The notes under the pieces: model-generated
What the model was told of the DNA's origin: nothing
Seen by the model: the letters and a program-made list of their open reading frames with translations, nothing else
Databases searched by the model: none
Part shown: piece by piece, positions 15,893 to 24,219 of the stretch
How positions within the stretch are numbered: the first letter of the stretch is position 1
How the letters are laid out: each line of letters starts with the position of its first letter
Assembly: GCA_965234685.1 (NCBI GenBank)
Contig: OZ248539.1
Location: 186,001 to 250,000 of the forward strand
Reading direction: 5' to 3'
From: Fimbriimonas planktonicus
GTDB taxonomy: Bacteria; Armatimonadota; Fimbriimonadia; Fimbriimonadales; Fimbriimonadaceae
Length of the DNA stretch: 64,000 nucleotides
Translations under genes and position numbers: made by a program

Positions 15893-17929
15893 CTACGGCG
15901 TGTCGGTGAAGGCGAAGTTAACGTCCGTTAAAACGCCATTTGTCGAAACTCTCGCCCGTTGATCGCCCGGCAAGAGGGTCAGGAAGATATCGCGCGAGAG
16001 TGTCTCGGTGCGACGGTCCGAAATCCGCGTCAACGAGTTCCCAAACTCGTCCGCGTTAAAGATCAGATTTCCGCTCGGGGAAACTTGCGCTTCGCGATAA
16101 ACGAAGAAGTTCGAGAGGACTTTTGTGAAGGCGTTACGCGGCACGTAGTATCGCCAAATCGAGTCTTCGTTGAACTCAGATCGAATGATCACCCGCGTTG
16201 CGTCGAAGGAAACTCCAAGTACAACACAGTCGGTGGTCAGGCGAATCGGGAAGTTCGGGCTGGTGAGCCGATCGGCGACAACATCATAGATGTACAACCG
16301 ATTCATCGCCGGCCCGTTGAAAAGATCGGGTGCGTCGGACGTGAAGGCCACGAGTCGGCCGTTTCCGGAAACTCGCACTTGCCGAATGAACCCTGTCGTT
16401 GGCTTGCCCGGCAAGTTTCGGGAGACCAACCGAGTTCGGCCAGCCGCCACGTCGTAAACGTAGTTTTGGACTCGGCCATTCACCTCTACTTGGTAGTTCA
16501 CGAATAGGCCATCGCCCGAAACTTCGGCGGTTCGATAAGCCGGAATGCGCACCGTGATGTTTCGATCTTCGTTTCGGAAATAGGTGTTCGCTCCGATAGT
16601 GAAAATGTAGGCGCGGCCGGTGTCGGAGACCGGACCGACCGTGTAATCCTTATTCAGTTTTCGGGTGACGCCGCTCACCGTGTCTTTGATAAACGCGCCT
16701 GCGGTTTGTCCGGAAACGAAGTTATCGGGAGCGTTGAAGGAGATGATGTTGCCCGAACTGGAATTGCTGTACGACCGCAGCATGGCCCGTGGAGGGGCAG
16801 GATTGGATCCGATCCCGGCCTCGACGCTGACGTTCGTTTCCAAATCGTGGCGCACCAAGCGGCCATCGGTCGTGATCGCGGCGATGTATCGACCGTCGTC
16901 GGTGATGTGCTTACTGATCTGCCGAAGGTTGCTGAGATTAAGTTGACGCGTCGGCGTGAATGGGCCAGTGCTGCGAGGCATCGTGATGATGTCGGCCATT
17001 CCGTCCGTGAATTGCACCACCACGTAGCGACCATTTCGAGAGGCAGAAACCGATTTGACGGAGGTTCCGGAGAGCTGGATGAGCTGTCGCTCTGCAGTCG
17101 CAGTGTTGACGGTGTAGAGATCGGGCAAAAAGTCGAAGTCGAACGGGCTGACTCGCTGGTTCGTGATGAAGTGCGCAATGAGCGGCTCGTTCGGGCCCGG
17201 GTCGTTGGAGACCCAAACGGGCGTATAGGATTCCCCGAGGCTACCGGCCTCCAGGAGCCAGAACCGTCGACCGCGGGTGACCGCTTGGATTCCGGTAATC
17301 GTCGGCTCGCCGAACCTGGTAAAGGCTAAGCGGACATTGCCATCGTTCGAGTAGGCCGAATCAAAGCTTTGCGAGCTGCCTTGGTGTCCGGCAAGAAAAT
17401 CAAACGTTGCCGGAGGATTAAAAGTTCGGCCGTAAGCACCCTGATAAAACAGCGTGTTGCCGTCCAGCGAGAATCCGGTGATTACGGGGCCGATGATCGA
17501 GTCGATCGTTTTCTGCTCAAGATTCGCGCGATTTGCGGCGAAGCGGCCGATTGGCGTGCCGTTTGGGCGGAATTCTTGATCGCTGTTGAAAGCGATGAAC
17601 TGACCACGATCGGAGATGTAGGTCGTTCCTTCCAGGTTCGGAACGTAATACGTCCCGTCCGCCAGTCGATTCACGACCTTAACGACGTTTCCGACGACGT
17701 CCGCACGGGCGACGTCATAGGAGTTTGCGTCGTCGTTGGCGCGCACGTCCATCCGGTTCGTGATGAACGAGATGTACTGACCATCCGGCGTAATGTCCGG
17801 CGCAAGGCTGTTGCCCGCCTTCGGTACTCCGGGTCCGGCGGGGAAGACGAGGGTAGATTTGCCGAACAGCAGGTCTGCCTGAGCAGACCCGCAGGCGGCG
17901 ATGACGAGAGTGGACAGAACGAGCTTCAT
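15893..17929 (-). CDS. Secreted beta-propeller (PD40/TolB-like) protein, array copy 1
   Basis: A 678-residue exported protein with signal peptide MKLVLSTLVIAACGSAQA and no membrane anchor. It carries repeated blade motifs of the type DITPDGQYISFITN, ISDRGQFIAFNSD, SASRNGRYVVVQFTD and VSGNGRLVAFTSD, each followed by a YDVA-type strand. These are PD40/WD40-like propeller repeats like those of TolB. The C-terminus ends in GDQRARVSTNGVLTDVNFAF, shared with copies 2 and 3. It is the last gene of a five-gene tandem array, and the 28 bp before its ATG resemble the gap before copy 2. No enzymatic motif seen; binding or a surface role is a guess. Confidence 0.82.
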   Translation of the reverse strand: MKLVLSTLVIAACGSAQADLLFGKSTLVFPAGPGVPKAGNSLAPDITPDGQYISFITNRMDVRANDDANSYDVARADVVGNVVKVVNRLADGTYYVPNLEGTTYISDRGQFIAFNSDQEFRPNGTPIGRFAANRANLEQKTIDSIIGPVITGFSLDGNTLFYQGAYGRTFNPPATFDFLAGHQGSSQSFDSAYSNDGNVRLAFTRFGEPTITGIQAVTRGRRFWLLEAGSLGESYTPVWVSNDPGPNEPLIAHFITNQRVSPFDFDFLPDLYTVNTATAERQLIQLSGTSVKSVSASRNGRYVVVQFTDGMADIITMPRSTGPFTPTRQLNLSNLRQISKHITDDGRYIAAITTDGRLVRHDLETNVSVEAGIGSNPAPPRAMLRSYSNSSSGNIISFNAPDNFVSGQTAGAFIKDTVSGVTRKLNKDYTVGPVSDTGRAYIFTIGANTYFRNEDRNITVRIPAYRTAEVSGDGLFVNYQVEVNGRVQNYVYDVAAGRTRLVSRNLPGKPTTGFIRQVRVSGNGRLVAFTSDAPDLFNGPAMNRLYIYDVVADRLTSPNFPIRLTTDCVVLGVSFDATRVIIRSEFNEDSIWRYYVPRNAFTKVLSNFFVYREAQVSPSGNLIFNADEFGNSLTRISDRRTETLSRDIFLTLLPGDQRARVSTNGVLTDVNFAFTDTP

Positions 17930-17957
17930 GGCATTTCAATTTGGCGTGTCGAAAGAT

Positions 17958-20003
17958 TTACGGGACGGGTGGGAAGGCGAAGTTGACATCGCTGAGGACG
18001 CCGTTATGTTCCATCCTGGCGCGGTTGTCGCCAGGGAGGAGGAAGAGGGAAAAGTCATCGGAAAGCACCACCCTTCGTCCGTCGGAAACTCTGAAGAGAA
18101 TGTTGCGGTCCTCGTCATCCTGATACACCAGGTTTCCGCTCGGAGAGAGCTGCGCCCAGGAGTTGAGACCTCGCTCGCCGGCATAAGTGAAGGCGCGGCG
18201 CGGGACATAGTAGCGCCAAATGTTTTCTCGCTCCGTGTCTTGATAAGAAAGGTCAGCGAAAACCACCTTCGTTGCATCGGCGGAAATTCCGACAACCACG
18301 GAGCTTTCGCCAAGGCTCATGGAGAAGGTTGGAGCGGTCAACTTATCGGTAGCGACGTCATAAACATATAGCCGCCTTCTCGGCGGGCCTTCCACCAGGT
18401 TCGTGGCATCCGAGATAAAGGCGATCAGCTTTCCGTTTGGCGATAGCCGGGGAGTAACCATGCTGCTGTTCGCTGCTACTCCACTGGCGTTTCGGGTCAC
18501 GAGCCTGGTGCGGGCAGCCAACACGTCGTAAACATACAGTTGATCGAAGCCGCCCTCAGGTCGATAGAACATCACGGTGAGCCCGTCACTGGAAATGACT
18601 TGACCAAAGCCATTGGGGAGCTTTACCGTCGAGTTCAGATCGTCGTTTCGGTAAGTGATCCCTCCGCCATCATTGTAGATATAGGCTTGACCGGTGTCGG
18701 AGACGGCATAGCCAAAGGTGTTGGATGGGAGTCTTCGAGTGATTCCGGTCGCGGAGTTCTTGATGAACGTTCCTGCCGATTCGCCGGAAAGAAACTGGTC
18801 CGGGGCGCGGAACAGGATGCTCGTACCCGTGGGAGAATTCACATAGCTCGAAAGCTTTGCTCTAGGCGGGGCCGGGTGAGGGCCGATTCCGGTCTCGGTT
18901 CCGACGCCGGAGTTCAGGTCTTGTCGAACGAGCCGACCGTCGGTCGTAATCGCGGCAATGAATCGGCCATCGTCCGAGACGTTTCGGCTGATCGTCGGTA
19001 GGTGCCGGAGGTCGATGCGCCGAATCCATCTCGGCTTGCCCGGAAAAGTGATGACGTCCACGACATCGGCCATGCCATCCGTGTATTGGATCACGGTGAA
19101 GCGACCGTTTCGCGAGGCCGCGACTGCCTTAATGGCTGCGCCCGAAAGCGGGATCAACCGCAGTTCCCCGGTTGATGCGTTGGCGTAATACAGGTCCGGC
19201 GTCGAGTCAAGATCGAATGGGCTGATTCGCCGATTGGTGATGAAGTGCGCGAGGATCGGCGTGGACGGGCCAGCATCGTTCGACACCCAGACCGGCGTGA
19301 AGTAGTCGTTAAGACCCGCCACAGCAAGAAGCCAGAATCTGCCGCTCCGCGTGGTGACTTGAAGTCCGGGGCCAGTAGACGAGCTCAGCGCGACGGAGGC
19401 TAGGCGAACTTTGCCATCTGGAGAATAGGTGGAGGGATAAACAGGCGTCGTGCCCTGAGCCCCAGCCAGGAAGTTAAACGATCTGACCGGATTGAAGGTC
19501 TGTCCATAAAGGCTGTTGAGATGGAGCGAGTCTCCATCGTTTGACATCCCGGTAACTCCCTGGTTTAGGAGGGAATCGATGGTGTTTCGGGCGAGATCGG
19601 CGCGAATACCGGCGAATTGATTGACCGTGGCCTTGTTGGCTCGAAGCTCTTGATTGCTATTGAAGGCAATGAACCGGCCTCGATCCGAAATGTACGTGCG
19701 GGACTCGGCGGTTGGAACGAAATAGGTTCCGTTTGCAACGCGATTGACCGTTTGAACAACGTTTCTGGCAACGTCGGCGCGGACGACGTCGAGGGAATCG
19801 GGTTCGTCGTTGGCTCGCACGTCCATCCGATTCGTGATGAAGGAGATGTAGTTGCCGTCACTCGAAATCTCCGGGCTGTAGATCGTTCCTTCCCTCGGAA
19901 TTCCGGGCCCCGCCGGGAAGAGCAGGGTGGATTTTCCGTAGATCAGGTCCGCCTGAGCGGACCCGCAGGCGGCTATCGTCAGAGCGGACAGAACTAGCTT
20001 CAT
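17958..20003 (-). CDS. Secreted beta-propeller (PD40/TolB-like) protein, array copy 2
   Basis: 681 residues. I trimmed the frame to the ATG that opens MKLVLSALTIAACGSAQAD, since the longer frame begins inside copy 3 and lacks a signal peptide. It is collinear with copy 1 over its whole length: FPAGPGIPREGT, EISSDGNYISFITNRMDV, YISDRGRFIAFNSNQEL, NVSDDGRFIAAITTDGRL, LSPNGKLIAFISD and GDNRARMEHNGVLSDVNFAF. Closest to copy 1 by eye. The sequence around its ATG (GAAATGCAATGAAGCT) nearly repeats that of copy 1, so the duplication included the intergenic DNA. Confidence 0.82.
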   Translation of the reverse strand: MKLVLSALTIAACGSAQADLIYGKSTLLFPAGPGIPREGTIYSPEISSDGNYISFITNRMDVRANDEPDSLDVVRADVARNVVQTVNRVANGTYFVPTAESRTYISDRGRFIAFNSNQELRANKATVNQFAGIRADLARNTIDSLLNQGVTGMSNDGDSLHLNSLYGQTFNPVRSFNFLAGAQGTTPVYPSTYSPDGKVRLASVALSSSTGPGLQVTTRSGRFWLLAVAGLNDYFTPVWVSNDAGPSTPILAHFITNRRISPFDLDSTPDLYYANASTGELRLIPLSGAAIKAVAASRNGRFTVIQYTDGMADVVDVITFPGKPRWIRRIDLRHLPTISRNVSDDGRFIAAITTDGRLVRQDLNSGVGTETGIGPHPAPPRAKLSSYVNSPTGTSILFRAPDQFLSGESAGTFIKNSATGITRRLPSNTFGYAVSDTGQAYIYNDGGGITYRNDDLNSTVKLPNGFGQVISSDGLTVMFYRPEGGFDQLYVYDVLAARTRLVTRNASGVAANSSMVTPRLSPNGKLIAFISDATNLVEGPPRRRLYVYDVATDKLTAPTFSMSLGESSVVVGISADATKVVFADLSYQDTERENIWRYYVPRRAFTYAGERGLNSWAQLSPSGNLVYQDDEDRNILFRVSDGRRVVLSDDFSLFLLPGDNRARMEHNGVLSDVNFAFPPVP

Positions 20004-20031
20004 TGCATTTCGAAAGGGCTTGTCTGCCCTA

Positions 20032-22062
20032 CTACGGTGCGATCGGGAAGGTGAAGTTGACATCGCGGAGGATGCCGTCGGTGTCGATCCGGGCGCGGTT
20101 ATCGCCAGGGAGGACGTCAAGCACTCGGTTGCTCGACATTCGCTCTGCGCGTCCATCGGACAAGCGATAAAGGATGTTGCCAAACTCGTCGAAGTCGAAA
20201 AGCAGGTTGCCGCTCGGTGAGAGCCGGGCGCTGCTGCCGACGTACCGATTTGGAATCACGAGGGTGAACGCGTTGCGCGGGGTGTAGAACCGCCACACCT
20301 GTTCCACGTTGCCCATGTTGCTGAAGACAACCTTCGTGGCGTCGGCAGAAATACCGAAGACCGAGGAACTGCTGCCTAGCGTGCCGGGGAACGTTGGACT
20401 CGAGAGTCGATCGGTGGCGACGTCATACAGGTAGAGCCGGAAGCTCTGGGGCCCGTTAAAGAGATCGCGGTTGTTCGAGATGAACGCGATCAACTTGCCG
20501 TTTCCGGAGAGCCGAACCTGATTAACCGTGTTGACCGATCCAGCCCCGCTGATGTTTTTTGTGACGAGACGAGACCGCCGAGCGAGGACGTCATAAATGT
20601 AGACCTGATCCACGCTGCTGATGAACTGCCGGTACATGACGATCAACCCGTCACCAGAGATATGGTGGTTGCTTGAATTCGGCAGGCTGATGGTGAGGTT
20701 TAGATCATCGTTCCGGTAAGTGGCGTTGTTGTTGTCACCAACAACATAGGCTTGGCCAGAATCCGACACCGCAAACGGCTCCAAGTTAGTCGCCAGCTTT
20801 CGGGTGACGCCAGTGGACGTGTTCTTGATGAACACTCCTGCCGTTTGACCCGAGACAAATAGGTCAGGGGCTCGGAAGATGATTGACGTCCCCGAACTTG
20901 AGTTCCGATAGCGGAGCAGGCTCGCCTTCGGCGGGCCAGGATACGGTCCGACACCGGTTTCGAATCCGATATTGGTCGTGATGTCGTGGCGGACAAGTCG
21001 GCCATCTTCCGTGATTCCCGCGATGTAGCGGCCGTCTTCGCTGATGTGCTTGCTGATCGTGCGGAGATTGCTCAGGTCGATTTGCCGAGTCGGATTTGGG
21101 GCGTACATGTTGTACGGAAGGTCGATGATGTCGGCCAGTCCGTTGGTGTACTGGACCACGGTGAACCGTCCGTTGCGTGACGTGGCAACCGATCGAATGT
21201 TGCCGCCTGAAAGCTGGATGAGCCTGCGCTCGCCGGTCGCGGTGCTGACCTGATAGAGGTCAGGGCCGAAATCGAAGTCAAGCGGGCTGATTTGCTTGTT
21301 CGTGATGAATCGGGCTTCGATGGGGCCGGTCATACCCGGGTCGTTCGAGACCCAAACCGGACGGAACGTCTCGGCAATCCCGGCGGTGTGGAAAAGCCAG
21401 AACCTGCCTGTTCGTGTGACGGCTTGGATGCCGGTCACGTCGGGGAATCCGAATGTTTGGTTTGCTAACCGCACCGTCGCGTCGGCGGAATAGACCGAAC
21501 TCTGAACCTGGCCCGTGTAGCCTCCTTGAAAGTTAAATGGGCTGACTGGGTCAAACGTCTGCCCGAAAATCTGATCGTAAACCAGCGAAAGCCCGTCGTT
21601 CGAGAGGCCAGTGGCAAACCGGTTCGGGACCTGATTTACGATCTTCTGGTCAAGCTTCGCTCGGTTTGCAGAACGTCGAAAATCGATAGGTGCGCCTGGA
21701 ACACGAACCTGACGACTGGTGAAAGCGATGTGTAGTCCGCGGTCCGAGATGAACGTTCCGTCACCAGGCTCGGGAACGTAGTACGTCCCGTTCGCAAGTC
21801 GGTTGACCACCTTAACCACGCTACCAACGGCGTCCGCCCGTACGACGTCGAAGGAATCCACCTCGTCATACGCCCGGACGTCCATGCGGTCGGTGATGAA
21901 GGAGATGTAGCGGCCGTCGCTGGAGATTTCCGGCGAGTAGCTGGTTCCGGCTCTGGGGACTCCGGGGCCGGCGGGGAAGACGAGGGTGGACTGGCCGTAG
22001 ATCAGGTCTGCGCTCGCAGAACCCGCAATGGCAACGCCGGCAAGAAGGATGAGTCTTTTCAT
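20032..22062 (-). CDS. Secreted beta-propeller (PD40/TolB-like) protein, array copy 3
   Basis: 676 residues with signal peptide MKRLILLAGVAIAGSASA. It shares FPAGPGVPRAGT, EISSDGRYISFITDRMDV, VVKVVNRLANGTYYVP, HISEDGRYIAGITEDGRL, LSGNGKLIAFISNNRDL and the end GDNRARIDTDGILRDVNFTF with copies 1 and 2. Only 2 bp separate its start from the stop of copy 4, so it is almost certainly co-transcribed with it. The Asp/Asn-rich loops between blades could bind calcium, but no classic EF-hand is seen. Confidence 0.82.
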   Translation of the reverse strand: MKRLILLAGVAIAGSASADLIYGQSTLVFPAGPGVPRAGTSYSPEISSDGRYISFITDRMDVRAYDEVDSFDVVRADAVGSVVKVVNRLANGTYYVPEPGDGTFISDRGLHIAFTSRQVRVPGAPIDFRRSANRAKLDQKIVNQVPNRFATGLSNDGLSLVYDQIFGQTFDPVSPFNFQGGYTGQVQSSVYSADATVRLANQTFGFPDVTGIQAVTRTGRFWLFHTAGIAETFRPVWVSNDPGMTGPIEARFITNKQISPLDFDFGPDLYQVSTATGERRLIQLSGGNIRSVATSRNGRFTVVQYTNGLADIIDLPYNMYAPNPTRQIDLSNLRTISKHISEDGRYIAGITEDGRLVRHDITTNIGFETGVGPYPGPPKASLLRYRNSSSGTSIIFRAPDLFVSGQTAGVFIKNTSTGVTRKLATNLEPFAVSDSGQAYVVGDNNNATYRNDDLNLTISLPNSSNHHISGDGLIVMYRQFISSVDQVYIYDVLARRSRLVTKNISGAGSVNTVNQVRLSGNGKLIAFISNNRDLFNGPQSFRLYLYDVATDRLSSPTFPGTLGSSSSVFGISADATKVVFSNMGNVEQVWRFYTPRNAFTLVIPNRYVGSSARLSPSGNLLFDFDEFGNILYRLSDGRAERMSSNRVLDVLPGDNRARIDTDGILRDVNFTFPIAP

Positions 22063-22064
22063 GT

Positions 22065-24176
22065 TCAGTTATAGAAAAAGTCGATGTTGACTTCGCACGG
22101 GTATCCGTGGTTGAGGAACCGTAATGCGCGGGGATCTACCTTTCGGAACTTAGGCTCCTCCATTTTGTAGGGGTGCTTTAGCTCGAGGTAGGCCAGGTTG
22201 GAATCGGAAATGTTCACGAGGAACGACCTTCGGAAATCGCCGAACGCGAGATAGGTGTTGTTGGTGTCGTGGAACTGCTCGGCAACATGGCTGCCTTTGA
22301 ACACCAGCTTATGGGTAGCGGTCGGCACGTAGTAGCGATACAGGTTTCGGTAGTAAGACTCGACCGAGCCGTAGATCAGCGTCGTTCCGTCATACGAGAC
22401 CGCTCGCACCCAGGTGCCGGGGTTCTCGATGTCGGTTTTCATGCGGATGAGCGACAGTTTGTCGGTCGCGGTTTCGTACTCGTAGGTGCTGTAGTACCGG
22501 TCGGCTCCGGGGGCGACGTCACGTGCGGTGGTGCTGAAGAAGATTTTGCTCCCGTTGCCCGCTACCACCGCGAGCACGCCGCTGGACCCGGTTGAGGGTG
22601 CGCCGGTGCGGGTTCGAGAAATGAGTTTGGTCACCCGGGTTCTCAGGTTTAGGTAGTACAGCTGCCGGTCGGTGCGCTGGTACGCGAGCACATCGCCAGC
22701 GCCATCGAGGTGGACCACCCCGGTTGCCTGAGGGAGTTCGATGGTGCGCCCAGCGATGCCGTCTCGGAAGATGGTTTTGCCATCCCAAGTTCGGTAAACC
22801 CACTTCGTTCCAGCGTCGTTGATCGCAATCGGGGTTTGCGCGGTGTTCACCCGCTTCACCGTGCGGTCGGGCATTCGGATGTAGAGCCCTTCGAGGTTGT
22901 TCGGCACATAGCCTTCAACGCCTCGGAAGAGGATCGCTTCTCCACCGGCGGAATGCACCATCTGGTTCAGTGGCTTTCGCGGTGGCGCGGGGTGGGGGCC
23001 GTTGTCGACGGTGAGCTGCGACTCGTTGATCGCGTTCACGCGCTTTGCGTGTCCGTCAGTGCCAGTGACAGCAAAGTAACGACCGTCGTCGCTAAGTCGT
23101 CGCCCAAGCTGCTTCACGCCGTAAAAGCGCGGGTTGCTAACGGCGCCGGTGGTCTGGTCGATGTACACGTAGGTATCGATGTCGTACGGGGAATTGTTGA
23201 TGTCGAACCCGACGAGGACATAGCGTCCGCTTCTCGACGCGGCGATCGAGAGTTGGCTGGCATTGGTGGGCACCAGCGTGCCGAGATCGGTGAACCGATA
23301 GCTACCGTCGGCATTTCGTCGGTAAAGGTCGTACCGCAGGTCGGTGTCGAGGGGACTTAGCGGAGCATTCGTGATGAACGTCGCGTCGGTGAGCGTGTCG
23401 GAGATGTAGACCGGGGCGAGCGATTTATCGGACGGCACGGTTACTTCCGTGCGCGCTTGACCCGTGGTCCTGACGGACTTCAACCCCAACATGCGTTGGC
23501 CGGACTCGTCGAAGATGTTGGTGAGGAACATCCGGGCGATCGCGGAATCGGAGAAAACGCCGCCGAAGTTGCCGTTGATTCCGCCGGTGTCCTGAAAAGC
23601 GGGAATATAGAGACGCCCCGAACTGCCGTTCACCAGGTTCTTTGAGTCGCAGGTTCCGGAATTCGTAAGATAAGCGAGTTGGGTCCCACTTCGACTGAGT
23701 TCGCCGACGAACGAGCCCGAACCGATGCGGGTGATGACGTTGGTTTCGAGGTTCGCGTGGAAGGCACTCAGCGTGTTGGCCTGCGCGTACGGCGTCAGAA
23801 GATTTGTGGGCGCGGTGAAGGTGATTGCGCGGCCACGATCTGAAATTCCGAGCCGTGGGTAGTAGCTCAAGATCGGGGCTGGGCTCTGGTCGGGCAACCG
23901 GTTCACCAGCTTCAGGGCGCCGGTCTCGGCGTCGGCACGGATCACGTCGTAGGTGTTGAGGTCGTGCCCCTTTCGGACCGATGGCCGCGTGGTCATGAAG
24001 ACCACGTATCGCCCGTCTGGCGAGATTTCCGCGTCGACCGACTCTCCTGCTGACTCTTCTCCCGGCTGCGCCAGAAAGAGATATTCCAGCGGCCGGAAGT
24101 TCACCTGGGCACTTGCCCCCGCGGCCACGCCGAACAGAGCGAGGCCAACTACGACGGCTTTTCGATTACGTATCAC
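22065..24176 (-). CDS. Secreted beta-propeller (PD40/TolB-like) protein, array copy 4
   Basis: 703 residues, signal peptide ending in GVAAGASAQ. With copy 5 it forms a second subgroup: AEISPDGRYVVFMTTRPSVRKG then DLNTYDVIRADAETGALKLVNR, LSPLDTDLRYDLYRRN, RLSDDGRYFAVTGTDGH and VAGNGSKIFFSTTARDVAPG. The C-terminus has GYPCEVNIDFFYN, with a cysteine matched in copy 5 by GYLCDTTFEI. The GTG start follows TAACAT by 6 nt with no Shine-Dalgarno, so this copy may have its own promoter that also serves copies 1-3. Confidence 0.82.
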   Translation of the reverse strand: MIRNRKAVVVGLALFGVAAGASAQVNFRPLEYLFLAQPGEESAGESVDAEISPDGRYVVFMTTRPSVRKGHDLNTYDVIRADAETGALKLVNRLPDQSPAPILSYYPRLGISDRGRAITFTAPTNLLTPYAQANTLSAFHANLETNVITRIGSGSFVGELSRSGTQLAYLTNSGTCDSKNLVNGSSGRLYIPAFQDTGGINGNFGGVFSDSAIARMFLTNIFDESGQRMLGLKSVRTTGQARTEVTVPSDKSLAPVYISDTLTDATFITNAPLSPLDTDLRYDLYRRNADGSYRFTDLGTLVPTNASQLSIAASRSGRYVLVGFDINNSPYDIDTYVYIDQTTGAVSNPRFYGVKQLGRRLSDDGRYFAVTGTDGHAKRVNAINESQLTVDNGPHPAPPRKPLNQMVHSAGGEAILFRGVEGYVPNNLEGLYIRMPDRTVKRVNTAQTPIAINDAGTKWVYRTWDGKTIFRDGIAGRTIELPQATGVVHLDGAGDVLAYQRTDRQLYYLNLRTRVTKLISRTRTGAPSTGSSGVLAVVAGNGSKIFFSTTARDVAPGADRYYSTYEYETATDKLSLIRMKTDIENPGTWVRAVSYDGTTLIYGSVESYYRNLYRYYVPTATHKLVFKGSHVAEQFHDTNNTYLAFGDFRRSFLVNISDSNLAYLELKHPYKMEEPKFRKVDPRALRFLNHGYPCEVNIDFFYN

Positions 24177-24219
24177 ATGGTCATGTTACGCCCTTCTGCG
24201 GGTTAATCGACAAGAAACC